Origin: Crocodylus rhombifer
Lineage: Eukaryota > Chordata > Crocodylia > Crocodylidae
Length of the DNA stretch: 64,000 nt
Assembly (NCBI GenBank): GCA_038503035.1
Contig: JAVSML010025176.1
Coordinates: 1,082,792-1,146,791, forward strand
Direction: 5' to 3'
The notes beneath the pieces were generated by a model, which was not told where the DNA came from, searched no databases, and worked only from the letters and a program-made list of their open reading frames with translations. Positions 1-12,678 of this stretch are shown here, in pieces (position 1 is the first letter of the stretch; the number at the start of each line of letters is the position of its first letter). Both the position numbers and the translations under genes were made by a program.

Positions 1-920
1 TAAACTAACATTTTTGTACTACTTCCTTTCTGCTGCCAAAAGAACAATAATGGGCCCAATTCTGGCAAATGTGATGATCTTCCAGAAAAATTATTTTCCT
101 ATAAAAATAAGTGAAAATTCATATTTCTGCCTGGTTTTAACTTGAAAACAGTCAGTGCCTCCAAACATAAACAAAGATAAAATTGATGGAGTGAGAAGGC
201 ATTTGAAAGCACTAAAAAATTTCCGATGGAAGTCCCTGAAATAAAGTTATAAATTTGAACAATTGTACCCACTTACAGCACTAGCAATCAAGCTAACGTA
301 AGAAACCAGAGGGAAATGAGAGAGAATTTCATAGCAGAGGACGTTCTATCAAGATGGGTAGGCCACCAGAACACCAAAATTTAACAGTCAAACTTGGTAG
401 CAAGAACACGCAAGCTAAGCAGACTGGTCATAAATAGCACATACAAGTAAAAAAAAAAAAAATCACATGAAATGTTTTTGGTAATGTTTTATATTGTCCT
501 GTGTTCTCTGGGTTTATCTAAATGTTCACGGTATCAAAGGATCGTGCATCTAATTCACATAGTCCTATGACAGAGGATATTACAGCAAAAGTGAATTTAA
601 CACAGTATTTCTTTTTGTAGTAAGAATCTGGTTTCCTACTCTGATATAGTAATCTCTGAGTAATTCACCCCCACTTTGGAAGCTACTAATGTTCCTCTGA
701 CCCAAAGATTTAGATATCAGATTCAGATATCTACTGCTTATAAATACAAAGTGGTTTTTTTATGGACTAAGCCATACAACCTCATTTCTTTTATTGTTTT
801 ATTAATTATAAACTGAAGCCAGAGACAGGTAAATTCCGGCAAGTCATTTAGGCAGGACATAATTTACTATATTAAAATAACAGCACATATTATGTATAAC
901 CTTAACTTCTTTTCTATGAA
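1..920. other. AT-rich stretch without recognised gene
   Basis: No coding or repeat signature was recognised on either strand. There is a short poly(A) run near 449-462. It appears to be unique non-coding DNA. Confidence 0.5.
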
Positions 921-968
921 GAAGTACAGCCCTACTTCCTATGAATCTTTATGAATCTATGAATCTTA
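921..968 (+). mobile_element. CR1 3'-tail remnant
   Basis: The sequence reads like the last bases of a CR1 LINE: a 'gccctacttc' run followed by the repeated TATGAATC tail. It matches the terminal bases of the clear CR1 copy ending at 60780. Only the extreme 3' end is recognisable, so this is a severely 5'-truncated or eroded copy. Confidence 0.5.
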
Positions 969-1249
969 AACGTTAGGCCGTCAAAATCATGCTGAGTACC
1001 ATCATGAGCAGATCTAGGGCCTCTAGCACCAGCTGCAGAAATATTACTCAAAAAATGTGTTCCACCTTTGTGGTGGGCTTGTATGGAACCATACTGAACT
1101 TGTGGCATACCCCATCATCCCTATGCTGAGAATCAGCTGACTGCCAGCACTGGGAGCTGGGGCAGTCCTGGGTCTGAAATCTGGCTCTAGTTTGGATGCT
1201 GACAATCAGCTGATTATTTACAGCAGCATATAGGCACTAAGCCTGTGTG

Positions 1250-2450
1250 AATAGAGAAGTATTCAAGTTGGATTCGGCCAATTGGGAGGACAGTTATTCG
1301 ATCCGGTGATTCGAATCACTGTCCCCATTCGATTCAGCTGAATCAGAAAGGGAGATTCAGTGCTGATTCAGAGATTCAGATCGGCCAGGAAGATGCAGGC
1401 ACAGCTGGGTGACAGCTCCTCTGTCTGTGCCTGCCTCTCCCCAGCTGAAGGGAGAGAAGTGAGAGAAGCCCCCATGGTTGCCCTTCCCGGCCCCATCCCC
1501 CAACTGGCCTCAGCCTCCCGGCTTTTCAAAAACAAAAAAGCCCTGCAACCACCAGCTACAGCAGCAGACAGCAGGTATTAGGGCCTCTGGGAGCTCATGG
1601 CAGACCCCCCCTCTGCCCCACCTGGTACCTGTGTGGCAGCTGCCCCATGGTGTGGGTGCACCACAGCTCGGCAGGGTACCACGCACTGTCTGGGAGCTGA
1701 GCAGTGCTGGGCTCCAGGTGACTGCTGAAGCCACCCCAGCTCCCAGAGCATGGTGCCCTGCCAAGCTACACTGCATCTGCACAATGAGGCAGCTGCCATG
1801 CCAGGCGGGGGGCAGGGGGTGATCCCTGATGCCCTCCATTGTCCTGCGTTGTGCAAGGGAGCTCTGCCACGAGCTCCCAGATGCCCTGATCCCCACTGCT
1901 GCAGCCAGTGATCCCTGATTCCAGCACTTGCTCCCTACCCGATTCACCCCAGTGTCCTCCAGTGACTAGGAGCAGGTCCTGGAAGGGTGAGTCTGCCCAC
2001 CAACACTGCCCTCCCCAGTGCAATCTGGCAACCCGTGTAGCTGCTTCCCACAGGTGGATCCCTGAGACAGGAATGCTGCTGCCAAGCATGAAACCCTAAG
2101 CAGTGGCTCCCAGCAGCCCCTGGATGGAATGCTGCATAAGCAGCCAAGGGCTATCCCACCCCGGTCACCCAGGATAGCAGCAGTGTGAAAGAGTCATCCA
2201 CTTCCTCACCCACTCCCTGCTTGGCCCCTGGGTATCCCCTGCCAGCCAGGGCTCCATCCATGCCTTAGACGGACGCCTTAGGGGACGCCAACATTTGTGA
2301 CTGTAGGGGACCAGAGCTGTACAGGTGAGCTCCAATTTTGAAGGGGGTGCTGCTGCACACTCCTCGATCTGCCCCCAAGTACCATATTTACACTGACAGA
2401 ATTCTTGGTATGTAAAATATAAGTAGACTGCAAGCACAACAATGATGGAC
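1250..2450. repeat. GC-rich unclassified block with GATTC-rich start
   Basis: A sharply bounded GC-rich segment lies in AT-rich surroundings. Its first ~130 bases repeat short GATTC/GATTCA words and include the palindrome TGATTCGAATCA (1307-1318). The rest is CAG/CTG- and CCC-rich. Overlapping open frames on both strands look like by-products of GC content and carry no domain signature. It could be a non-autonomous element or an old LTR. No terminal inverted repeat or target duplication was identified. Confidence 0.35.
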
Positions 2451-2464
2451 TGGATGATTCCAAA

Positions 2465-3885
2465 AAAAGAAGTAGGGGTTTATTCCCTTGAGTTTCTCTC
2501 TGGTGAATTCACAGCCCTTCTCATTTATTGGGTGCACTTACCGTATTGATGGGAAGACCTCTGTGCAACTCATTCATTCATACAGCATACATGAATGTCA
2601 TATATAAAACCATTATGTAGTCTCACTGTCTCTTTTATAGTTCTGTAATAGACATGAAATTCATTTCTACTTTACTTATGTATTGAATGGTTTTCTCTGA
2701 ATATAAAGCCAATGGGATAGGAGTTTTCACAATATTTAATGGTATCACAAAGGAGATGTACTGCTGTGCCAATTTCAAACTGAATCAGCTAAACTCAAAT
2801 TATAGTTTAACCTTTAATAATAAAAATCATGTCATTTCCAAAATATTTGTTATATAATTAAAATAGATAATGGATTATAATTGCATAAAGAAAGGTTATA
2901 GTATGTTTATAATCACAAAGGAATACACTGATAACTCATGAATGGTGAAGCTATGTGCAGAATAACATAAACAATATGTATTCTAGTCAATACAAATTAA
3001 TATAAAAGTCTGCCCTATATCACACTATATACGCTAATGAAATAAAGGATAAAAATCTTTCATTAAACTTTTAAAGAAACATTTGAAATTTTAATATGGG
3101 TTAGCATTTAAGCTTTTTCTTATATAATATCATGGTTAGTTCGCCAACAAGTTATTGGAATGAAAGCACTTGAGTCAAATAGACTATGCAAAAAAAGGGT
3201 GGTACAACTCATGAGAAAAAAAGAATTCAGCCACGAATTAAAAAAACTGTGATATTAATTAGAAAATAAACCCAACACAATCAGCAGTGTAAAATCAAAG
3301 TCATGGATTGTGATTATTATTCAGCTCACAGCTGATGAAGCCACTGTTTGAACCTCAATGGTAGAACTTGGAGTCTTCAGAAAGGCAGAAAGAGAATCAT
3401 GGTAACAAAAAAGGGCGAGGAAAAAAAGAAAGAATGGTTGAACCAGCATTGGAAAAAAAGGAGCAGGACACCAATCCAAAATACGGATCTATATTATAAA
3501 ATAAAAATGAGATGCATTTCGAATGATGGGGCTAGAGTTCCAGTCTGATGTTCTAGTAACTATGCAAACCAGGCAAGCCTTGCTACCATGGTTTATGACC
3601 TCATGAGAATCTCCTCCATTATTGCTTTGCAATTCATAGTTGCCTGGTCCTAATATTTATTCCATATGCATTATATTATTAAATTAAAAGTAATAAAAAT
3701 ACTGAATATTAATCTTTTGCAACCCCCTATCATACGCATTAGAACTTTTATATTTTAATTACTCAGTAGAACATACAATATTATGACAAGTCACATTTTG
3801 TCCTCTTGATCATAAATTATTACCTGTTGGAAAAAGTAAACTGTCTTAACCAGGTAAATACAAAGAATTATCATTGTACAATTGA
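2465..3885. other. AT-rich stretch without recognised gene
   Basis: Unique-looking AT-rich sequence with many stops in all frames. A lysine-rich open frame at 3348-3548 has no recognisable domain and is not called. Confidence 0.45.
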
Positions 3886-3889
3886 CACA

Positions 3890-5095
3890 AGTCCCAGATG
3901 ACTAGAAAAGAACACATACAATGTCATTCTTTAAGAAAAGGAGCAAGGATAATCCAGGAAACTATAGACAAGTCAATCTAATGTTGATATCCAGCCAGGT
4001 TCTGTAGTACTTTATCAAAGAATGTATTTCTAAACATCTAAAGAATAAGAAAGTGATGATGAACAGCCAACATGGATTTGTCAAGAGCAAATCATACTTG
4101 ACCAAGATGATTTATCTGTTTGGCAAGGTAATGGTCTTCGTGGATGGGGAGAGAGCAGTGGAAGTGATATGCCTCAGGTTTAGCAAGGGTTTTGACACTC
4201 TCTCTCATGGTATTTTCAATAGTGAACTAATGAAATACAGCACAGATTAAATTCATGTAAAGTGAGTGCATAACTGTTTGAGTCCTTGTGCTCAAAGGGT
4301 AATCTTTTAAGGTCTAAAGAGAAGAAACACATCAAGTAGTGTTCCCTGCTGGTTTGTCCTGGGTCAAGCACTGTTAATATCTTTGTTAAGGATGTGAAGG
4401 ACGGAACTGAGCACACAGGAAATTTGTAGATGACATCAATCTGTGTGGGATAGCAGAAAAACGAAAGGATAGGATTAGGATTCAAAATAAACCGGATAAA
4501 CTGGAAAAATAGTCCAACAGGATGGCATTCCTTAATGACCAATAATCAAATGCACAAATATAAATAGGGGAATGATTGCCTAGGTTCCAGTACTATGCAT
4601 ACCAAAAAGTAGCATACAGGTTAAAGTAGATTTTAAATGGAATATGAATCAGAAATGTCATTGTTGCATAGAGCCAATAGTACACTAGGACGGATTATTA
4701 GTGATGATGCACTCTATTCAGCAATAGTGAGACCTGACCTGGACCTGCCCACCTTTGGGCACATCTTCAGAAAGATGCAGACAAATTGGAAAAAATCCAG
4801 CAGAGTAACAAAAATGATTAGAGATCTAGAAAAAATGACACACAAAAATTGGAAAAACTGGGATTATTTAACCTGGAGAAAAGAAAACTGAGGAGGAATT
4901 TACTAAGGGTGATCAACTGTCATGTATGTCCACATGAAACAGAACAATAACTAATTTTCTTAAATTATAGTTAGTCAAACTTAGAAAGTTCTTTCTAATG
5001 TTGAACCAAACAAAGAGGGTTGTTAAGCACTGGGAGATATTATCTAGAGAGTCTGTGGAATTTTCATCATAGGACATTTTTAAAAGTAGTTTAGA
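3890..5095 (+). mobile_element. Old degraded CR1/L3-type LINE (RT and 3' end)
   Basis: Translated fragments follow CR1-clade reverse transcriptase order. A KKRSKDNPGNYR block near 3940, the NSQHGF motif near 4065, a FSKGFDTLSH block (normally F.DF..D..SH) near 4180, a broken F(A)DD-like VDD near 4430, and C-terminal 'LEKLGLFNLEKRKLRRNL' near 4845-4905 all appear in order on the plus strand. Stops and frameshifts interrupt every block. The copy is clearly more diverged than the other CR1s here and is 5'-truncated. It ends just before the inverted-repeat element at 5097. Confidence 0.8.
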
Positions 5096-5096
5096 T

Positions 5097-5378
5097 CAGT
5101 AGTTCTCAAACTTTTTGGACTTGAGGTAGCCCTCACTGGACTTAAAGCACCTCTATAACTTTTCTGAACTGAAAGCATCCAGTTTCAAAAACTAATTTAT
5201 ACATTACAGTGTTTACATTCTTCCACAGGGGCCGGGCAATGCGGGTAGGGGATCGACCATGCAGGGACAAGATCTCCTTATCTCCTCACACCTTGCTTAT
5301 CTTCTTATACCTCAAGGCACCCTTCAAAGGACCTTGTGGCACCCCAGGGTGCCACAGCACCCTGGTTGTGTATCACTG
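5097..5378. mobile_element. hAT-type MITE with imperfect ends
   Basis: The element begins CAGTAGTTCTCAAACTTTTT and ends with a diverged inverted copy (reverse complement CAGTGATACACAACC). Flanking octamers GTTTAGAT (5089-5096) and GATTAGAC (5379-5386) agree at 6 of 8 positions, which fits the 8-bp target duplication of the hAT superfamily. The length of 282 bp and lack of coding capacity fit a non-autonomous element. It inserted at the 3' edge of an older CR1. Confidence 0.65.
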
Positions 5379-5386
5379 GATTAGAC

Positions 5387-7570
5387 AGGCCTTCCAGGCT
5401 TATTTTTCTATTATTCTAACCATCCCTTTTCTATAACTTATCACACAACTTCCATATAGATTTTACCCATGATTTTCACAGTTATTTATCAGATTGATTC
5501 TTGATCTAGCCTTTAGATGTCTGAAGAGAAGTCTGAAAAGGAAGTGTTGCATACACTAAGATTGAATATCAATTCTCACACCAAATAAAGTTGTTACATA
5601 CCTGTCTTTCATATTCAGGCTGACTCTACCATTCCAGTCTTTATTTGCAAGGAGAAGAGTTTGTGTAACAAGTACATAGTCTTTCATAAGAAGGTATACA
5701 GAGTTGCACTGATAAGATGACTTTTCAACTGCAACTCAGCACTCCTTTTCCATTCATTTCACTCCTTGAAAAATCAACATTGATATGGTACATCACTGAT
5801 AGGAGATTAATGGACCAGTCCAAGGTCAGAAAGAAACACCATATTTTCTTGCATACTACATGTCCCCAACATGCCTAGATTTGAAAGGCAAAATAAAACA
5901 ACAACAACTATACTAATAAAGACCTTTCTTTGAAAAATACCAGCAAGTACAGAATTTTCCCAGGAAAAACACAAGCAGCTGCAATCTGTGGGGGCAAAGG
6001 GGTACGGAATGAAACACTGTGGCTGCTCTGTTAATTTCCTACTTGTTAGCTGAGCCAAAATGCCCTTTTTGAGCTGAGCTAAGTAGGCAACCAGCAGCAC
6101 CTGTGGAGATATCTGAGGACCCAGGAGCCTCTGCTGCAGCATCAAGGTCTTGGCTCCACTTTAGAAATACAGCTTTGGCAGCACAAGCCTCTGCTAGGGG
6201 AAAGCAAAAGTGTCCATGGCTGCTATTACTGGATTTCCTCACTTAAAAGATACACCCCAATTTCCAGCAGCTTTTTTTTGGAAAAAAGATTCATGCAAGA
6301 AAAATATTACAAGAATTCTTGCATTAGTTTAGAAAGGGGAGAGCAGACTCAAACCTGTTAGGTTTACAATCCACTTGTGGGGGGGAGGGGCGGGAATAAT
6401 TTGGGAAATCTATAGTAAGATAGAACAGCTGCATCACTGCTGAACAGGGAGCCTCACTTGTTTTTATTTATTTATGTCAAAGCAGACATTGACGGTGAGC
6501 AACACACTGCCGAAGGGTAGCATGGATGCTTGATACAAGGCAACAGAGTAAGTAAAATCAAGCCAAGACTGAGTTAACAAATTCCAAGGACAGAAGAAAA
6601 CTGGAGCAGTCAAGGCTGTGGCTGCAGCTCATGTAGACATGTTTGATCTCTCTTTAAACCAGCACGCTGAGGAACTCTAGTAGAGTAGCAGACTTCACAG
6701 TAAACACTGCAGCATGAAAATTTACTTGAGAAAGTGGACAAATATTCAGGCAGTTAGCTTGTGCTGAGTTCTATCCTACTGCAGCTGCACTGCTACCGGT
6801 ACCCATCACCAGACACCTACTATGTACCCCAAAATAAAAAATAAAAAAATTTGGGAAGGCAGGATTAATTACCTCTCAGTATTTAGCCAGTTTTGAATAG
6901 GAATTGCATGGGATTTAATATAAATTACCTATTCATACTATTTTTGTTAAACAACACGCTAGGATTTTGCAAAATCAGGTGTGTTGTATGACTGACTACA
7001 AGTGTGGCTTCCATCTTGCTTCTGATACATTAAACAGAGATTGTTATGATTTCAGGAGTAGGATTATTTGCTCCCAGGCAGAAATAAACACATGTATATA
7101 CCTATTATTAACAGCAGACTTAAGTATATACTTCTTAATTGGAATGGATGGTTTACAGCACAACTGAAAATGGCTGCTCTTTCAATGACTCAGCTCCCTT
7201 AGCACAGATAAAGGAACAAAGTCTTAAACTTATTCATGAATGCTTTTAGAAAACTATCATTGATGCTTTTGCCCTGAAATGGAAAACATTTGCATTGAAC
7301 AAGGTGACACAACTAAAATGAAATGTCATTCTAGGGGCTAGATGGTATGAAACAATAGTGTACAAACTTTTAATCTCTGAAGAACAAGATTGAAATTCTA
7401 GTTTAGATTTTTTTTAAAGTCTAGTTCTCACATCACCCTCTCATTTTTTTCATATCACAAACCTGGTTTGTGATTTGATACAACTTCCACTGTGAGGTTT
7501 ATTTGTTTTGTTTTATTTTATTTTGGGGGGGGGGAAGTGTGGCATGAGAGGTTAGAATAACATTGGCATT
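5387..7570. other. Stretch without recognised gene
   Basis: No domain-bearing open frame or recognised repeat. It contains low-complexity G-rich runs (about 6377-6391) and, near 7500-7535, a T-rich run followed by ten G. A minus-strand frame at 5807-6145 has no recognisable homology. Confidence 0.4.
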
Positions 7571-7724
7571 TCAAGTCCAATTAAAGAACTTGGACATATA
7601 TAAGTCAGCAGGACCAGATGAACTTCATCTGAAAGTGCTGAAGGAGCTGGCTGAAGGAACTGCAAGGCAAATGTTTTCAAAAACTCATGGCACTCCAGGG
7701 AGGTCCCAGAGGACTGGATGAGGG

Positions 7725-8688
7725 CCAATGTTCAAGAAGGGGAGGAGGGAGGACCCAGGTAACTATAGGCCACTTAGCCTAATTTCTATACTAATGAAAA
7801 TTCTAGAAAAAATCATTAAGGAAACTATATGCAATAGGCTTGCAGAAGGTAGGATTCTGAACAACAGCCAGCATGGCTTCATCACAGGCAGCTCTCATCT
7901 CACCAACCTCATCTCCTTTTACAAGCAGGTGACATCACCTGGATAAGACAGGAGGTTGACATTATATACCTTGACTTCCTAAAAGCTCTCGATCTAGTAT
8001 CTTATAATGTTCTTGCAAGAATATTGGAAGACTGTGGGCTTAACTGAGAGACAGTCAGGTGGGTAGAAAACTGGCTGTGGGGCAGGAACCAGAGTTCTAA
8101 TGAACAGATCTATGTCATCTTGGTGAGAAGTGGCCAGTGGTGTCCCGCAGGGGTCAGCGCTTGGTCTAGTGCTATTCAACACCTTCATCAATGATTTGGA
8201 TGTGGGGGTCAAGAGCTCTGGCCAAGTTCACTAATGACACCAAGTTACGGGGAAGTGTGGTCATGCTTGAAGATAGGCTGCAGATACAGGCAGACCTAAA
8301 TAGGCTTGCAAGTTGGGTGGACTGGAACCAGATGAAGTTCAATGTCAAGAAATGCAAAGTGCTCCACCTGGAGATGAACAATCCCCCGCGCACCTGCAGG
8401 CTTGACAACACCAGCCTGACCAGCACTACAAATGAAAGGGATCTGGGGGTAATAGACCACAGTATGAACTTGAGCCGGCAGTGCAATGCTGTAACCAGTA
8501 GGGCTAACAATAACATGCCACACATCAATCAATGGGTTGCCAATGTGACAAAGCGATCAGTAAAGCTAGCCATACTTTATCATGTATTAGCGCATGCATG
8601 ACAAAAAAGTCCAGGGAGATTATACTTCCCCTTTATGCAGCACTGGTCAAGCCACAGTTGGAATACTCCATCCAGTTTTCAGCACCGC
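7725..8688 (+). pseudogene. CR1 reverse transcriptase fragment
   Basis: This would make the RT that copies CR1 RNA at a nicked genomic target. Visible blocks in order are FKKGRREDPGNYRPLSLIS (7729 on), NSQHGF near 7865, an SSHLTNLISFY block, [16 protein letters not shown] residues near 8170-8205, and then FTNDTKL at about 8225. In the last block the catalytic FADD box is altered (A to T and first D to N), so this copy could not be active even apart from its frameshifts. The final blocks (LHLEMNN, RDLGVIDHSM) match the thumb region of CR1 elsewhere in the window. No start codon is meaningful because the copy is 5'-truncated. Confidence 0.85.
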
Positions 8689-9945
8689 TGTGGCTGAGGG
8701 AATGCTCAGGGTCAGGTACCATGCCAGCCCACTCACCTGCCTCTATAGCGCAGTCTACCCAGTCTCACCTGCCATGACTTCGCTGTTCCCGTAAACTGGT
8801 GGTATAATGTGGGAGGCTGCCCATTCCAAGCCACAATGCCATAGGGCACTATCTGTGGCTCTAAACCTCCCCTACCACAGCTCATTTCTCTCAGATGGCA
8901 TCCAGATTAGAATTACTCCCTGGCCTGAGACCAGAGCAAATACAGTCCAAAGCTGGGCTCCATTCATCCCCACATTCACTCCACCTCCCCTCTCACAGGG
9001 GCCTCTGTTATACTGCCTATTACTGGGCCACACTCCACTGTCCTTGATCCTCTTGGGCCATCAGCCTTCACTATTTGCATACTGGCCTCACCACACAGTC
9101 CTTCAGTTGCTTCAAGTTCCCCTACTCTTATATGGCCCGACCTTGTGCCAACCCCTGAACTGATTCTCCCCCAAGCCCCTCACTGGGCAACTCTACACCC
9201 CACCCCCACCCCACCCTGGGGTCTAACTCCTCATACTTGCAACTATTTCTTATGAGGATGGCCCTTACACTGGCCTTCAGGCTTACTCTAGTTCAGCCTA
9301 CTCAGTGTGCCTACTCCCTGTTCAGCCCTACTCGGCCCCCTCACATGCACAGCCTTTCAGGCCTACTTCCAATTCAGCCCTACTCTATGTGGGGCCTTAT
9401 ACTATGTTCCCCACGCCAACCCCTTTTGGGGATCTGGGTTCTCACATGCTTGCTGGGCTCAGGCGCCTACCTGGCCCCACTACTCCCACAGCTCTCCATG
9501 CTACCCGCGTGGGGTCTCTGGGATCTCATATCCCTCCTAGGCTCAGATGACACTATGCTTACTGTGCCTGGCCCCACTACTCCCACAACCGCCTCCAAAG
9601 CCCACCCGAAGATGGGGGCTCGGATTAAGGTGCCCCTTCTCACCTTTCACTGAGGAGATAACTGACCTGACTTTTCTTGGGGGCTCCCACACCACTAGGA
9701 GCCCCACCAGGCCACCCTTCCCCAGCAGAGTGCAGTTTTGGGTCATGCCCAGGACCAAGAGCATCCTGCTCTTACCCTCTGATGTTCCTGCTGCAGCTCA
9801 TCCAGGAGATGTTTCTGCCTGGGCTGGCAGCAGCAAGCTGCAGCCTTTATATCCATTGTTCTCAAAATGGTTGCCCCCATCAGGCACCTGGTAGCTGCCT
9901 GACTCTGCCCTTAAAGTGGCAGGAACCCAAAGGTGCCCTGCCACA
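8689..9945. mobile_element. 1.26-kb insertion with TG...CA ends (possible solo LTR)
   Basis: This segment interrupts a CR1 at a precisely definable point. It starts TGTGGC and ends GCCACA, a perfect 6-bp inverted terminal repeat of TG...CA form. Flanking pentamers ACCGC and GCCAC are a possible imperfect 5-bp duplication (3 of 5 match). The interior is C-rich and repeats CCCTACTC/CCCACTACTCCCACA-like phrases. Open frames in it (8807-9163, 9237-9653, 9547-9894) have no domain signature and look compositional. The form fits a solo LTR of an unidentified element, but internal sequence and a primer site are absent, so the class is inferred. Confidence 0.55.
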
Positions 9946-10449
9946 GCCACACTTCAAGAGGGATGTGGACAACCTTGAGAGGGTTCAGAGAAGAGCCACT
10001 CATATGGTCAGACGCCTTCAGGCAAAGCCCTACGAGGCGAGATTGAGGGCTCTGGATATCTTCAGCCTCTGTGAGAGAAGGCTGAGAGGGGATCTTGTAG
10101 CCATCTACAAATTCACTGGGGTGGGAGGGAGGGTATTAAGGAATAGGAGATGCTCTGTTTACCAGGGTACCCCTTGGAGTAACTAGGAAAAACAGCCACA
10201 AATTGATGGAGAACAGATTTAAGTTAGACATCTGGAAGACTCTTATGGTAAGGGTTGCCAGAATCTGGAATGGACTTCCAAGGGAGGTGGTGCTCTCCCG
10301 CACCTTGGGGGTCATTAAGATGAGGTAAGACATGCACCTGGCTGGGATCATCTAACCCCAGTGCTCTTTCCTACCCAGGGACAGGGATCAGACTCGATGA
10401 TCTGCTAAGGTGCCTTCCGACACAAACATTTATGAATCTATGATTCATC

Positions 10450-11008
10450 ACCAGCAAAGACAAAGAGGCGATTCTCTCACTCTACTCAGCATTGGTGAGA
10501 CCTCAGTTGGAGTAATGTGTCTAGTTCTGGGTGCCGCACTTTAACAAGACCGTGGTAAAGCTTGAGACAGTCCAGAGAAGGGCCATCCGTATGATCACAA
10601 ATTTGCTTGACAAGCCATATGAGGAAAAGCTGAGGGATCTGGGACTCTTCAGCCTGAAAAAAAGAAGTTAGCAGCTTACCACTACATCAGAGGTGTACAT
10701 CAAGGGCTCGGTGAACAACTGTTCACTAGGGCACTCTTGGGGACAACTAGAAGTAGTGGTTGCAAACTTCTGGAAGACTGTTTTAGGCTCAACATTAGGA
10801 AATACTACTTCACAACTGGGGTGTCCAGACTGTGGAATAAGCTCCCTCCAGAGGTGGTGCAATCACCTACCCTGCAAATCTTCAAAAGGATACTGGATGG
10901 TCACCTTGCTGGGGTCACCTGACCCCAGTTGTCTTTTCTGCTTGGTGCAGGGGGCTGGACCTGGTGATCTTCTGAGGTCCCTTCCAGCCCTACTCCATGA
11001 ACCTAAGA
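10450..11008 (+). mobile_element. CR1 3' end, second subfamily
   Basis: A second CR1 fragment lies directly downstream of the first in the same orientation. It encodes the C-terminal block (RLNIRKYYFTTGVSRLWNKL, 10794 on) and ends with 'gaggtcccttccagccctactccatgaa'. It lacks the TATGAATC tail of its neighbour and differs throughout, so it is a different CR1 subfamily and not a duplication of the first copy. Confidence 0.85.
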
Positions 11009-12673
11009 CAGGATTATCTGCTACTGGACAAATATATGGAAAGGTTTGCTCTTTTTGCACTAAGTCTGACCTGAGTATTGATATTTTTCCAAATGTTAAT
11101 GATATGGTTATAATCTATTTAGCTTGTACTTAAATAGAAGAGTATTGCAAATGGAGATATGAAGGAAGAGAAAGAGGTATTCAATAAAAGCAGAAATGAA
11201 ATTAGTAAAGGTAATGAACATTACCCCAAAATGAGCTGTTATGGAATCCAGATTTTATGGATCTTTACAATATAAAAGCTCTTCCACTTTCTCCCATAAC
11301 TTGAAGAGCAGTGAATTAGTTAACTAGCAACTTCTACCTATTTACAGTCTCACTGACCTCCTGTCACACTTTTAGTTTCTTTCATTCCTTGGAGATCTCA
11401 GAACAACTGCAGACTCTCCCTATGCTGCAAGAAGGGTGCTTGTGCCTGAAAGCTTGCAAAGAACTTTATTCCAACTACTCAGCTGGTCTAATAAAAGATA
11501 GCAAATCTAGCCAAAGAACCGTGCCTGCCTCTGTCCTTAGACCAACAGGGCTACAACCAAAAACCCTGTAAATATTAACTATGTTGACATTTAGGTCTCC
11601 TCTATATGCACATTTAGGTCTCCTCTTTCAGCACTAACTGAAATGCTCATTAACAGCATGCGTAGAATAGGCCTTACCACTGATATCTCAGTTAGCACCT
11701 AATGTGAAATGAATGAGGCAATTCAAACATCAGAGCTATTACTTCAGATTTTTAAAAAACTCAGGGAATGTCTACACTGAAATCAGAGCTACAAATTAAC
11801 ATGAGCTTTAATCTAGCTAGATCAGTCACTAGTAGAAATGAAACCCATGTCAAAAAAGGCCTCAGCCACCAACCAGCAAATATAATCCCCACTGTCCCAA
11901 GGGGGTTATACACTCAACATAAATGCATGCTGTTGCAGTGATTTGCATCCAATGGTCACATCCACATAAGCTCAGAAGTATGTGGTGCTGGAAATCCATC
12001 CGCAGCACTACACACTGTACATGTAGGTGTTCCCCATGCTGCTATTTTACAGTGGTGGGGGGTTCTTGATCCAAAGGTTAAAAAAAAACACATCGTAAAA
12101 AGAAAATCAACTTGTCATTGTTCATGTGTCATATATAAAAAAAAGGCAGACAAGGTTCTCTGGGTAAAAAAAAAGTCATGTGTAAAAAATGGAAGCTGTG
12201 AAAAGAATGTGATAATCTTAAAAGTGCAGATGAACCCATTGCTAAAAGAGAATAAGTACACAGAATGTGTACATTTCAGTCTGCTTAGACTACAGATAGT
12301 AAATTCAAAGAATGGATTTGCAAAGGCTATGAAAGCAAACACAACACTAAAAGCAGCTGGTGTAAGAAAGTGTTTATTGCACATGGCAATGCATGAGATA
12401 TACACAGTCATGTATAATAAACCTTGTTTTATTTGAACAATGCTTGCAAGTGGAGAAATGTGTTCACTTTAGAACAGCCAATGAAAATTTATTTTCCCAG
12501 GTTTTTGGGTGAAAACTTGAGCTAGATATAGAAAGTTGGTGTTAAAACCCTAAATTTGAATGTGATCTTTCTTACTACTCTCTAGTACCAGGCGGAAGAG
12601 GTACATTTACATTATGTAAAACATATAGCAGTAGAAAGTTTGGTTGTCAGTAAAAGTTTGCAGATTGTCAGTA

Positions 12674-12677
<4 letters not shown>
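11009..12677. other. AT-rich stretch without recognised gene
   Basis: No coding or repeat signature was recognised. Overlapping frames around 12115-12436 on the two strands are short and lack domains. Confidence 0.4.

Positions 12678-12678
<1 letters not shown>

Larger units (their letters stand above)
7577..10445 (+). mobile_element. CR1 LINE, split by a 1.26-kb insertion
   Basis: A CR1 copy on the plus strand that begins within the reverse transcriptase domain and runs to the TATGAATC-type tail at about 10430-10445. The RT part lies before 8689. The 3' part, resuming at 9946-9951 with the usual 'acttcaagagggatgtgg' block, encodes the C-terminal region (HMVRRLQAKPYEARLR near 9998). The two parts join exactly as in uninterrupted CR1 copies in this window (compare 60300), so 8689-9945 is foreign. 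The copy is 5'-truncated, as is usual for CR1. Confidence 0.9.

Noticed and set aside
1360..2463. Overlapping open frames on both strands
   Set aside because: Same reason: GC-rich repeat-like block, no recognisable protein family.
8807..9894. Open frames inside the TG...CA insertion
   Set aside because: Low-complexity Pro/Leu/Ser translations with no retroviral or transposase motif. They reflect C-rich composition.
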